This document shows, in pieces, positions 6,747 to 14,677 of a stretch of 16,116 nt of DNA. Location of the stretch: positions 1 through 16,116 of the forward strand of contig BQJG01000072.1 in the NCBI GenBank assembly GCA_021604585.1, given 5' to 3'. Under the pieces are notes generated by a model. That model worked only from the letters and a program-made list of their open reading frames with translations, ran no database searches and was not told where the DNA came from. This DNA comes from Hyphococcus sp. GTDB taxonomy: Bacteria > Pseudomonadota > Alphaproteobacteria > Caulobacterales > Parvularculaceae. How positions within the stretch are numbered: position 1 is the stretch's first letter; every line of letters starts with the position of its first letter. The position numbers and the translations under genes are program-made.

Positions 6747-8111
6747 TTACCGCAGCATGACCCAGCACATGCTCGCGACGATAAACGCCACGATGATATT
6801 AAGCATCGCACCCTCGCGCGCCATCTGTGCAATTGAAACGCGCTCAGTGCCGTAGATGATTGCATTTGGCGCTGTGGCCACGGGCAGCATGAATGCGCAG
6901 GAACACGAAATTACTGCCGGTATCATTAACAACTCGGGTTTGATTCCGGCGCCCACGGCAACGGCGGCGAGAATCGGCATCAGCAAATTCGCTGTCGCCG
7001 TGTTTGACGTAATTTCCGTGAGGAAAGTCACTGATAGGCACAAGCCAAGCATGGTGAGGAACAGCGGCGCATTTGTCAGCCCGGCAAGTTGATCTCCAAT
7101 CAAAACATCAAGCCCGCTGGCGCGAATGCCGCTGGCGAGACAAATGCCGCCAGCAAAAAGCAGCAGCATTCCCCAGGGAATATCGACCGCCGCCTTCCAG
7201 TCGAGCAGCGCGCCGCCTTTGCCGTTAGGTGTCAAAAACATTAGCAGGACTGCAAAAATGGCCACGGTCGAATCGCCCGCGCCTTTCATGCCGAGAGCCC
7301 CCGCCCAACCGCCATAGGGTTCGATTCTGGTAATCCAGAGCGCAATAGCGATAGCGAATACAATCAATGTGCGACGTTCGTCTTTGCGCCAAGGGCCGGG
7401 GTCTGCAAGTGCTGGAGTTTTCACGCCTCCCAGCGAACGGGTCAGCCATAGCGCCATGATCGGGACGCCGACCAGAACGATCGGCACGCCAAAACTCATC
7501 CACCGCAAGAATGAAAACTCTTCGCCGGTCGTGCGCAGAAAGTTGTCCGCAAAAATCAGATTGGGCGGCGTCCCGATCAATGTTGCGGTGCCGCCAAACG
7601 AGGCTGCATATGCGATGCCTAGAAGTAGGGCGGGGCCGAGTTTTGGGTCATCCGTACGCGATAGAATAGCCAGCGCCATGGTCGCCAGCATCAAAGTTGT
7701 CGCCGTGTTCGATATCCACATGGACAAGATTGCCGCCGCGAACATGAACCCGATGACGAGCCGACGGCCGGATCCGCCGACGAGATTGATCATGTAAAGG
7801 GCGAGCCGTTCATGGGCGCCGGAACGCTCGAGCGCCTTTGACAGCATGAATGATCCCATGAGGAGGACAATCACATAAGATCCGAGCGCGGCGGCGGCTT
7901 CCCGCTGATCCATAATGCCCGCCAGAGGAAACAAAGCGAAGGGAACGAGGGATGTGGCCGGAATTGGCAGCGCCTCGCTCACCCACCAGAAGGCGGTTAG
8001 CGACGTGATGGCGATGGTGGCGCTGATTTCTTGCGAAAGTCCGCCAAAATGCGCTGCGGCGCCGGCGGCGGCGGCGAAAACGAGACCGGAAAGAATGCGA
8101 GCAGGTTTCAT
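6747..8111 (-). CDS. SLC13/DASS family sodium:anion symporter
   Basis: From the ATG at 8111 the product has 454 residues, a normal length for divalent anion:Na+ symporters (dicarboxylates, sulfate or phosphate). Both family SNT motifs are present, WISNTATT around 132-139 and TEITSNTATANLLMPI around 365-380. Also present are LIGTPPN (178-184), FWWVSEALPIPATSLVP near the N-terminus, and PVATAPNAIIYGTERVS near the C-terminus. The substrate cannot be told from sequence alone. The frame stays open to an ATG at 8180, adding 23 Arg/Gln-rich residues. I prefer 8111 because it starts just before the first helix and leaves 99 bp for the divergent promoters, where 8180 would leave 30 bp. Neither start has a good Shine-Dalgarno. 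Confidence 0.93.
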   Translation of the reverse strand: MKPARILSGLVFAAAAGAAAHFGGLSQEISATIAITSLTAFWWVSEALPIPATSLVPFALFPLAGIMDQREAAAALGSYVIVLLMGSFMLSKALERSGAHERLALYMINLVGGSGRRLVIGFMFAAAILSMWISNTATTLMLATMALAILSRTDDPKLGPALLLGIAYAASFGGTATLIGTPPNLIFADNFLRTTGEEFSFLRWMSFGVPIVLVGVPIMALWLTRSLGGVKTPALADPGPWRKDERRTLIVFAIAIALWITRIEPYGGWAGALGMKGAGDSTVAIFAVLLMFLTPNGKGGALLDWKAAVDIPWGMLLLFAGGICLASGIRASGLDVLIGDQLAGLTNAPLFLTMLGLCLSVTFLTEITSNTATANLLMPILAAVAVGAGIKPELLMIPAVISCSCAFMLPVATAPNAIIYGTERVSIAQMAREGAMLNIIVAFIVASMCWVMLR

Positions 8112-8210
8112 GGGTCGCTTTTGTGTGCCAGTTGCCGGGCGCTGTCCAGATTGTGAACGGCGCCGAAACTGATTCGGCATATGCTGGTGTGCCTCAGAGG
8201 GAAGAATTGA
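8112..8210. promoter_or_regulatory. Divergent intergenic region, SLC13 gene / exported TPR gene
   Basis: This 99-bp segment separates divergently transcribed genes if the SLC13 gene starts at 8111, so it should hold both promoters. I could not find a convincing -35/-10 pair in either direction. A Shine-Dalgarno-like GAGGGA (8197-8202) precedes the plus-strand gene. Confidence 0.35.
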
Positions 8211-8966
8211 ATGCGTAAATCGTTCGCGGCGCTGATTTTATGTCTGCTCAACGCGGGGCAAGTATATGCTGCGCCCGATCAGGGTGCATTAGCAGCCTTT
8301 GTTCAAGGCGAGTATGAACACGCTGCGAATATCGCAGCGGCGAAAGGCGGAGCTGAAAACCTCGCTCTCGCAGCGCGGGCGCTGAATGCGGATGCATATC
8401 TTCAAAGTGACGACAAGGTTGCGCGAAAGCTCGCCAAACAGGCGCTAGAATATGCAGAAATAGCCATCGAGGCGGACCACGCTTTGGTTGAGGCGCATCT
8501 GCAAGCTGCGATCAGCCTTGCTCAACGGGGCAGCCGCATGGCGGCGCTCCGCGCTTTCTTCCTCGGCATTGCCGGTCGTGCGCGCGAAGAGCTTGATTCT
8601 GCACTGGCCTGCGAACCGAGCAATGCTTGGGCGCTTTCGAGTTCGGCGGCATGGCATTTGGAGGTGGCGCGGCGCGTTGGAGAAGGGCGGTACGGATCTG
8701 ATTCGTCGCTCGGTTATCAACAGTTTGCTAAGGCCCGCGCCTCCGACCCTGATAATCTTTTGATCGCTTATGAATGCGCCTTGCGGTTGCTTGCTTTTGA
8801 CAAGCCTGAATGGCGGACGGATGGCTTGAATGCGCTGTTCCAGGCGGCTGAGGGACGGCCCACAGACGCTTTTGAGCGCGCGATTCAAGAGCGGGCCGTC
8901 AAGCTTCTCGCTGCGGTGAAGGCTGGGCGTGAGGCGGAACGCGCTTTTATTGACGTCCAGCCTTGA
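8211..8966 (+). CDS. Exported TPR-like hypothetical protein
   Basis: The 251-residue product begins with a Sec-type signal peptide: MRKSF, a hydrophobic core AALILCLLNAG, and a likely cleavage after VYA at residue 20. The rest is Ala-rich and helical with degenerate tetratricopeptide-like pairs. Examples are AEIAIEADHALVEAHLQAAI near 83-102, a block ending in LDSALACEPSNAWALSSSAA, and the segment around ARASDPDNLLIAYECAL. A periplasmic scaffold or protein-binding role is the family-level guess; no catalytic motif is seen. The ATG at 8211 has GAGG 10 nt upstream. The DUF952 gene begins about 42 bp downstream on the same strand, so this may be the first gene of an operon ending in pyrD. Confidence 0.75.
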   Translation: MRKSFAALILCLLNAGQVYAAPDQGALAAFVQGEYEHAANIAAAKGGAENLALAARALNADAYLQSDDKVARKLAKQALEYAEIAIEADHALVEAHLQAAISLAQRGSRMAALRAFFLGIAGRAREELDSALACEPSNAWALSSSAAWHLEVARRVGEGRYGSDSSLGYQQFAKARASDPDNLLIAYECALRLLAFDKPEWRTDGLNALFQAAEGRPTDAFERAIQERAVKLLAAVKAGREAERAFIDVQP

Positions 8967-8997
8967 TCACCGCTGGACCAGAACGCCACTGCGCGCT

Positions 8998-9003
8998 AGG
9001 TGG
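8998..9003 (+). promoter_or_regulatory. Shine-Dalgarno fixing the DUF952 start
   Basis: AGGTGG lies 5 nt before the ATG at 9009. The alternative in-frame GTG start at 9000 would lie inside this site and has no comparable sequence before it, so ATG 9009 is favoured. Confidence 0.65.
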
Positions 9004-9008
9004 CGCAT

Positions 9009-9368
9009 ATGTCAGACAAGCCACACCCCGACTTTGTTTATCGCCTTGTGAGTAGTGCGGAATGGCGAATCGCGCAGCACTCCGGTGTTATTCCTCTTCG
9101 CGATATCGACGAACGCGACGGTTATATTCACCTGTCAACGAGAGAACAGGTGCTCGAAACCGCGAAGCTGCATTTTTCTGGCGCCGATGACCTCATCGCG
9201 ATTCAGATTCCGCTTTCCCTCTTGGGCGACGACATCAAATTTGAGCTGGCGCCGAAACGTGGCGATCAGTTTCCGCATTTCTATGGTGCGTTAAAAAAAC
9301 ATCATGTGAGCGCTGTATTGCCGCTCATTCGCACAGGCGATGAGTTTGCATTTGGAGCGCCGCAATGA
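9009..9368 (+). CDS. DUF952 family protein
   Basis: The 119-residue cytosolic protein matches DUF952. The family blocks are VYRLVSSAEW near the N-terminus, RDGYIHLSTREQVLETA in the middle (conserved DGYIHLS), and PHFYGALKKHHVSAVLPL near the C-terminus. The function of the family is not established; a fold related to ADP-ribosyltransferase-like proteins has been suggested. The last codons overlap pyrD as ATGA (9365-9368), so pyrD translation is probably coupled to this gene. An upstream GTG (9000) could extend it by three residues, but the AGGTGG site favours the ATG at 9009. Pairing with pyrD is, from memory, recurrent in alphaproteobacteria and suggests a link to pyrimidine synthesis, which is inference. 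Confidence 0.9.
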   Translation: MSDKPHPDFVYRLVSSAEWRIAQHSGVIPLRDIDERDGYIHLSTREQVLETAKLHFSGADDLIAIQIPLSLLGDDIKFELAPKRGDQFPHFYGALKKHHVSAVLPLIRTGDEFAFGAPQ

Positions 9369-10423
9369 GAATGCCGCCTGTTCTTGCTGATCTTGGCGCC
9401 AAAGCAATGGCCGTCTTTGACGCGGAAACAGCGCATCGTCTGACCATCTGTATGCTTAAAGCCGGACTGGGACCAAAACAAACGGCGGAACAAACGCGTC
9501 TCAGTCTTAGTGTTGCGGGAATAGATTTTCCAAATCCGCTCGGTCTCGCCGCTGGCTTTGATAAAAACGCCGAGGCGCCTGATGCGCTGCTTGATATGGG
9601 TTTTGGCTTTGTTGAAGTCGGCGCCGTGACGCCGCGCCCGCAAATCGGCAATGCAAAACCAAGAGTCTTTCGCTTGCGCGCGGACGCTGGAATCATCAAC
9701 CGCTATGGGTTCAACAATGATGGTCTCGATATTGTGGCCAAACGGCTGCGCGCGCGTGCAGGCCGGGGAATCGTTGGAGTCAATCTTGGCGCCAACAAAG
9801 ATAGCGGCGATCGTGCTGAGGATTACGTAAAAGGTGTTGCAGCACTCGCGGGACTTGTTGACTTTTTTACCGTCAATATATCTTCGCCGAACACGCCGGG
9901 TTTGCGCGCGCTTCAGGGAAAAGCGTCGCTGGAAGCGCTCATGCTGCGTGTGCTAGCCGCGCGCTCAATATCGGCAGCAAGCACGCCAGTTTTTCTGAAG
10001 ATAGCACCTGATCTATCTGATGAGGACAAGGCAGACATCGCCGAGGTTGTGCGGTCGTTGAGGCTGGATGCGCTTATCGTTTCAAACACGACTATTGCTC
10101 GCGCGGCGAATTTGCGAAGCGCCAGGGCTGTGGAATCCGGCGGGCTTTCAGGAAAGCCATTGTTTGCACCTTCGACAGCATTGCTTCGGGAGTTTTACGC
10201 CGCTGTTGGTGACGCGGTCCCGCTTATTGGCGTCGGCGGTGTGTCGTGCACGCGCGACGCCTATGAAAAAATTCTTTCAGGCGCATCGCTTGTTCAGCTT
10301 TATACAGGGCTGGTTTATGAAGGTCCGAGGTTGCCAGGACGGATTTTGCGCGAGCTGCCATTCTTCATGGAAGCGGACGGCTTCGACAAAATAACGAAAG
10401 CCATTGGCGCGGGCGCGCGCTAG
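9365..10423 (+). CDS. pyrD: Dihydroorotate dehydrogenase (quinone), class 2
   Basis: This enzyme oxidises dihydroorotate to orotate in pyrimidine biosynthesis and passes electrons through FMN to membrane quinone. The 352-residue length and N-terminal helical extension (about residues 5-45) mark the membrane-associated class 2 form. Motifs are GLAAGFDKNAE (60-70), GFVEVGAVTPRPQ (81-93), NRYGFNN (112-118), NISSPNTPGLR with the catalytic serine (171-181), LKIAPD (211-216) and SNTT. GLSGKPL and IGVGG followed by QLYTGLVYEGP, which bind FMN phosphate, come after. The start ATG overlaps the DUF952 stop by 4 nt, indicating translational coupling. The TAG stop shares the palindrome CTAG with the convergent MATE gene, so the two 3' ends overlap by 4 bp. 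Confidence 0.98.
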   Translation: MRMPPVLADLGAKAMAVFDAETAHRLTICMLKAGLGPKQTAEQTRLSLSVAGIDFPNPLGLAAGFDKNAEAPDALLDMGFGFVEVGAVTPRPQIGNAKPRVFRLRADAGIINRYGFNNDGLDIVAKRLRARAGRGIVGVNLGANKDSGDRAEDYVKGVAALAGLVDFFTVNISSPNTPGLRALQGKASLEALMLRVLAARSISAASTPVFLKIAPDLSDEDKADIAEVVRSLRLDALIVSNTTIARAANLRSARAVESGGLSGKPLFAPSTALLREFYAAVGDAVPLIGVGGVSCTRDAYEKILSGASLVQLYTGLVYEGPRLPGRILRELPFFMEADGFDKITKAIGAGAR

Positions 10424-11781
10424 GCTGTGAATAATCGGCCGATACGCGGAAGCCATACGCCAAGCGTTGCCGCGCGTAGTAAGAAATAAAGCGAAAAAGC
10501 GGCCCACAGTCCTTGATTTCCCCATTGGCCAGCAAGCCACAACGACGCCGGAATGAAAATCATGGTTGAAATGATCATCGAGTCGCGCATTTCGCGGGAG
10601 CGTGTTGCACCGATAAAAATGCCGTCAAGTTGAAACCCGACAACGACAATCAATGGGCTAATGATCACCCATGGCATGTGGATTTGCGTTGCCAAACGGA
10701 TTGGGCCTGATGGTGTCAGTAGGGCGATTAGCGCGTCTCCGGTCAGCCAATAAAAGACACCGAAAGCGATCGCCGCGAGGCTGGACAGAATAAATGTCTT
10801 GCGCACGGCCTGATGATAACGGTCTTGCGCCATTATCTTGTCGCGGGCGCCCAGGGCGCGCCCAACCAGCGTCTCCGCAGCAATCGCCGTGCCGTCCAGC
10901 GCCAGCCCGGTAAATAAGAACAGCTGGAGCAGCGCTTGGTTGGCGGCAAGCGTTACGTCGCCAAATGCGCCGCCGCGCTGCACGAACCAGGCGAAACAAA
11001 AGGCAAGCAATAATGTGCGAATGAAGATGTCCACGTTGATGGAGATCGTTCGGGCGATACGGTCCGCGTTCCAGAATTCGCTAACGCGCCAATGTGCCTT
11101 CAGACCGCCATTGTCTGCGAGCAACAATACGATGAGTGCAATTGAGATGAAGAATCCACTGACCTCGGCGACAAGCGTTCCCCAGGCAACACCGGCTGCG
11201 CCCATATTCAACCCAACAACAAACCAATAATCGAGGCCGATATTCAAGGCCGTCATGAAAATGCTGACCGCCATAAGGTAATCGGTCCGCCCGCGTGCGC
11301 TGAACCAGCCAAAGGCAGCATAAGACGCAAGGGCGAATGGCGCGCCCCAAATCCGAATGTCAAAATATATGCGGCTATGCGCCAGCGTCTCCGCACTGGC
11401 TTCCGATCCTGCGCCGAGAAGGTGAAAAGACAAGGCGCCGATCGGCCATTGCAAAAGAAGCAGCAGGATGCCAATGCCCGCGCCAATAGCAGCGCCGCGA
11501 ATAAGTGCGGCGCGCGCTTCCGGCTCGTCCTCGGCGCCGGCAGCTTGTGCGGTGAGACCGGCGACACTCATCCGGATAAAGCCAAAAGTCCAATAGGCGA
11601 GAGAGAATATCACCGACCCAAGTCCGACTGCGGCGATGTCGAGCGGGCGAGACGACTGGGCCAAAGCCCAAACATCTACCGCGCCAAGTAGCGGCGTGAC
11701 TGACGCTGCGACCGACGCCGGCCAGGCGAGGCGCAGAATTTCCTGGTAACTGACAACCGGCTTTCGGGCGGCAAAGGGCAT
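10420..11781 (-). CDS. MATE family transporter, DinF-like
   Basis: The 453-residue, ~12-helix membrane protein belongs to the MATE exporters (H+ or Na+ antiport of drugs or metabolites). The first helices carry RLAWPASVAASVTPLLGAVD and the DinF-type stretch FSLAYWTFGFIRMSVAGLTAQAAG. The repeat half has the corresponding ALDGTAIAAETLVGRALGA. The substrate is not predictable. The frame is open upstream to 11991, but that extension is unrelated to the family. The ATG at 11781 has a strong AGGAG 5 nt upstream and gives the usual N-terminus. It converges on pyrD with a 4-bp overlap of stop codons and no intervening terminator. Upstream it faces the divergent TPR-sulfotransferase gene across 415 bp. 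Confidence 0.94.
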   Translation of the reverse strand: MPFAARKPVVSYQEILRLAWPASVAASVTPLLGAVDVWALAQSSRPLDIAAVGLGSVIFSLAYWTFGFIRMSVAGLTAQAAGAEDEPEARAALIRGAAIGAGIGILLLLLQWPIGALSFHLLGAGSEASAETLAHSRIYFDIRIWGAPFALASYAAFGWFSARGRTDYLMAVSIFMTALNIGLDYWFVVGLNMGAAGVAWGTLVAEVSGFFISIALIVLLLADNGGLKAHWRVSEFWNADRIARTISINVDIFIRTLLLAFCFAWFVQRGGAFGDVTLAANQALLQLFLFTGLALDGTAIAAETLVGRALGARDKIMAQDRYHQAVRKTFILSSLAAIAFGVFYWLTGDALIALLTPSGPIRLATQIHMPWVIISPLIVVVGFQLDGIFIGATRSREMRDSMIISTMIFIPASLWLAGQWGNQGLWAAFSLYFLLRAATLGVWLPRIGRLFTA

Positions 11782-11786
11782 GAAGA

Positions 11787-11791
11787 CTCCT
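11787..11791 (-). promoter_or_regulatory. Shine-Dalgarno fixing the MATE gene start
   Basis: CTCCT on the plus strand reads AGGAG on the minus strand, 5 nt before the ATG at 11781. It decides for this start over the in-frame ATGs further upstream, up to 11991. Confidence 0.75.
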
Positions 11792-11838
11792 AACAGCCCG
11801 CCCTTAAAGCGCTGCGTGCGCCAAGTCATTAACGAAGC

Positions 11839-11877
11839 CAAGTTTTGCCCCTCCTGTGAATCGAGGGCAAGTTTTGC
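11839..11877. repeat. Direct repeat CAAGTTTTGC with nested inverted repeat
   Basis: CAAGTTTTGC occurs at 11839-11848 and again at 11868-11877, a start-to-start spacing of 29 bp. Between them TTGCCC (11845-11850) and GGGCAA (11865-11870) can pair as a 6-bp stem. It lies 58 bp upstream of the MATE start, where an operator could sit. Two exact 10-mers this close are unlikely by chance but could equally be a remnant of a local duplication. Confidence 0.4.
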
Positions 11878-12196
11878 TATCCGGGGAACGGCGCTTCGGT
11901 CAGACCCTCCCCTGCGTATCCTGGAATCCACATCAGATTTCCCCAAAACCAGTAGCGTTGGGACGCATGCGCCAAGCCCTAAGGTCATCACAGTATTGTG
12001 TCCTCTTGTTGGGATGAACCGAGCCCTCTTTGCGATAAACGCCCTCGTCTGTCAGTGCGTTGCTGGCTAATTTGGCGGAAGGTCGGGGGATTATCGATGT
12101 TCGGGTGAAGGAATACAGGCCGCCGCCCAATTCGACTCCTCAATATTTGGACCATGCTCGGCGGCATTGCCGCAGCAAACGGGAGTCGGATTGTAA

Positions 12197-13921
12197 ATGC
12201 GCAATCAGCTTGAATCTATTATTGCGGATTACAATCGGGGGGACTTCAATGCTGCACTTGCCTCAGCCTCGACGCTTATCGCTGAGTTTGCTGTGTTGCA
12301 TAATGTGCTTGGCGCTATCCATGCCCGGCAGGGAAATCAACAAGCTGCAGTAAAGCATTTTTTGACTGCGGTGGAATCCAACCCCAAACTTGCGGACGCG
12401 TATAATAATCTCGGCGTGGCGCTTAAAAGTCTTGGGCGTCACGAAGAAGCAATTGAAAACTACGTCAAAGCGATCGAGATCAAACCTGACTATACTGAAG
12501 CTCACTTCAATCTTGCAAACTCATATCGCGATCTGGGGCGCCGGGAAGATGCAGCGGCTAAATATCTCGAAGCAGTGCGGCTTGAGCCCTATCATTTAGG
12601 CGCGCGCAATAATTTAGGCATCGTTTTAAATAGCCTGGAGCGATACGAAGAAGCTGTTGGACATTTCAGCAAAGTCATCAGGGCGAATCCGAAATTTTCG
12701 GCGGCGTACAATAATCTTGGATTGGCGTTAAAGCAGTTAGGGCGGGAAGAAGAGGCGCAGGCCAGTTTTGCACGTGCAATCGAATCAAAGCCCTTCTATG
12801 CAGAAGCTCACTATAATTGGGGCAACCTCTTATTTGATTTAGGCCGAAAAGAAGAGGCGCTTTCAAAATATAACGGCGCTCTAAAAATAAAACCTGACTT
12901 TGCCGAGGTTTATCGGAGCATGGGCCCTCTCAAGCGCTATCAGGAAAACGATCTGCAACTCGCGCAAATGCGGCAAATGATTGCGCGTGAGAATATTTCT
13001 GATGACGATCGGATGCACTTACACTACGCCCTTGGAAAGGCTTGCGAGGACTTAGAGGATCGCGAGAGTGCGTTTAATCATTATTCGCAAGGTAATCAGC
13101 TGCGTAAAAAGTTTTTGCGTTACTCGCCTGATGTAGAAAGAAACCTGTTTCGGAATATGAAGTCTGCCTTTGCAGATGCAGGGCCGCGCTTGGCGCTCGA
13201 CGAGCCATCTATGGAGCAACTTCCTCAGGCGCCGGTATTTATCGTAGGCATGCCGAGGTCGGGAACCTCTTTGACCGAGCATATTCTTTCTTGTCACTCC
13301 CAAGTGTTTGGGGGCGGCGAGCTAATGACATTGGGCAAGGCGGTGACGGGGGTATGGTCGGCTGGATGCGTTCAGCCAGACCAACTCAAGGCGATCAGGG
13401 AAACATACCTTGCTAAGATGATGGCCCGCGGCGTTGATGAGCGGTACATCACCGACAAGATGCACATGAATTACCGTTTAATCGGTTTTATCTGCACTGC
13501 GTTCCCTGGCGCCAAAATTGTCCATATAAAACGGCGTTCGATCGCCAGTTGCTGGTCGATTTTCAAATATTATTTTAGTGATTTCGGCAATGGCTACGCT
13601 TATGATTTGGAAGATATCGCTGAATATTATCAGGGGTATATGGATTTAATGGCGTTTTGGAAGGAGCGCTTTCCTGGCGCCATATATGATCTCAGCTATG
13701 AGCGGCTGACCGAAGATCAGGAGACCGAAACTCGAAATTTGTTGGCTCATCTTGGTCTTGATTTCGAGCAGTCTTGCATTGATTTCCATGAATCTCACCG
13801 GGCGGTGGCGACAATTTCTTCCATGCAAGTCCGGCGAAAGCTGTATAAGGGAAGCTCTGACGAGTGGAGAAAATACGAAAAGTTCCTCGGGCCTTTGATA
13901 GAAAGGCTGGGAACGGAATAA
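12197..13921 (+). CDS. TPR repeat-containing sulfotransferase
   Basis: This 574-residue fusion has about six tandem 34-residue TPRs (roughly residues 34-236), recognisable by the recurring AYNNLGVALKSLGRHEEAI pattern. A helical linker and a C-terminal sulfotransferase domain (about 345-570) follow. The PAPS 5'-phosphosulfate loop is VGMPRSGTSLTE (350-361). The 3'-phosphate site is HIKRRSIASCWS (443-454), keeping the Arg446/Ser454 spacing of eight, although the usual Asp-Pro after the Arg is Arg-Ser here. Such enzymes move sulfate from PAPS to protein, lipid or polysaccharide acceptors; the TPRs probably hold the acceptor. The acceptor is unknown. There is no signal peptide, so action is cytosolic or at the inner face. 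By eye the TPR half is more AT-rich than neighbouring genes. The DUF2270 gene follows 39 bp downstream. Confidence 0.93.
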   Translation: MRNQLESIIADYNRGDFNAALASASTLIAEFAVLHNVLGAIHARQGNQQAAVKHFLTAVESNPKLADAYNNLGVALKSLGRHEEAIENYVKAIEIKPDYTEAHFNLANSYRDLGRREDAAAKYLEAVRLEPYHLGARNNLGIVLNSLERYEEAVGHFSKVIRANPKFSAAYNNLGLALKQLGREEEAQASFARAIESKPFYAEAHYNWGNLLFDLGRKEEALSKYNGALKIKPDFAEVYRSMGPLKRYQENDLQLAQMRQMIARENISDDDRMHLHYALGKACEDLEDRESAFNHYSQGNQLRKKFLRYSPDVERNLFRNMKSAFADAGPRLALDEPSMEQLPQAPVFIVGMPRSGTSLTEHILSCHSQVFGGGELMTLGKAVTGVWSAGCVQPDQLKAIRETYLAKMMARGVDERYITDKMHMNYRLIGFICTAFPGAKIVHIKRRSIASCWSIFKYYFSDFGNGYAYDLEDIAEYYQGYMDLMAFWKERFPGAIYDLSYERLTEDQETETRNLLAHLGLDFEQSCIDFHESHRAVATISSMQVRRKLYKGSSDEWRKYEKFLGPLIERLGTE

Positions 13922-13960
13922 GGCCAGGAGCGCCCTGCTGCAGCGGCGAAAACCCAATTC

Positions 13961-14659
13961 GTGACTGATGAATGGAAACAATGGGAAAGTCCGCCGGGGG
14001 GAACAGGCAACAAGCTTGACCCTTCGGAGATAGGAGCCCTCGCGCATTTATACCGCGGCGAAGTTTATCGCTCGACCATTTGGCGTACCCGGCTCGACAA
14101 TACGACAAACTGGTCTGTCGTCACGCTCGGTCTCGCGCTGTCTGTGACTTATGCAGATCCCCTGGCATCGCCATTGCCATTATTGCTGGTCGGCATCTTG
14201 ATCAGCATGTTTCTAATTTTGGAATCTCGCCGATACAGGTTTTTTAACGTCTGGCGCGCGCGGTGCCGTTGGATTGAAACCAATTTCTATGCGCCGCTGT
14301 TGCTGCGCTCGTCTCGTCCGGATCCGGGAGAGTGGCAAGATATTCTGGCTCGGGATTATCTGACGCCGCAATATCATATTGGATTCTGGCGCGCCATGGG
14401 CCGCCGCCTGCGCCGCAACTATATGTGGATTTTTATTTTTCAGGCGGTGGCGTATGCTGGGAAGATTATCATTCACCCGACGCCGGTGACGAGCTTTGAG
14501 CAAATGTTTGAGCGCATGGCGGTTGGGCCGTTTCCCGGCATCTTGATGCTCGCGCTCGGCGTTGCTTTTCATAGCGCGTGGATATCGTTGGCCGTTTGGA
14601 CACATCGCCTCGACAGGCAAAAACATTCCAGTAGCACCGGTGTCGGCGGCATGGGATAG
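13961..14659 (+). CDS. DUF2270 family membrane protein
   Basis: The 232-residue protein matches DUF2270, an uncharacterised integral membrane family. A soluble N-terminus contains LAHLYRGEVYRSTIWRTRLD (29-46 region), followed by two close helices (about 51-66 and 69-87). The family-typical RRYRFFNVWRARCRWIE follows (90-106), then a cytosolic stretch with YHIGFWRAMGRRLRRNY, and two further helices (about 154-171 and 191-213). The start is a GTG at 13961 with no good Shine-Dalgarno. An AGGAG at 13926-13930 is too far away to serve it, so the start is the least certain part. It follows the sulfotransferase gene by 39 bp and ends 18 bp from the convergent PNPOx-like gene. Function is unknown. Confidence 0.85.
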   Translation: MTDEWKQWESPPGGTGNKLDPSEIGALAHLYRGEVYRSTIWRTRLDNTTNWSVVTLGLALSVTYADPLASPLPLLLVGILISMFLILESRRYRFFNVWRARCRWIETNFYAPLLLRSSRPDPGEWQDILARDYLTPQYHIGFWRAMGRRLRRNYMWIFIFQAVAYAGKIIIHPTPVTSFEQMFERMAVGPFPGILMLALGVAFHSAWISLAVWTHRLDRQKHSSSTGVGGMG

Positions 14660-14677
14660 GTGACTTGGTCCTGAGCG

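Larger units (their letters stand above)
11782..12196. other. 415-bp gene-free divergent region
   Basis: This lies between the divergent MATE and TPR-sulfotransferase genes. No tRNA, known ncRNA or convincing small gene is visible. The open frames crossing it on both strands give low-complexity products with no family resemblance. It contains the direct/inverted repeat described at 11839-11877. The stretch TGGATTCC on the minus strand near 11930 recalls dispersed palindromic repeats, but no full copy is recognisable. The region must hold promoters for both genes; no clear boxes were found. Near 12181 a GGGAG lies 11 nt before the ATG at 12197. Confidence 0.4.

Noticed and set aside
11920..11945. 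Possible dispersed palindromic repeat (TGGATTCC...)
   Set aside because: No matching second arm could be found within the stretch, so it cannot be called a repeat copy from this window alone.
11780..12070. 96-codon plus-strand frame in the 415-bp divergent region
   Set aside because: No recognisable domain, starts opposite the MATE start codon, and lacks a ribosome-binding site.
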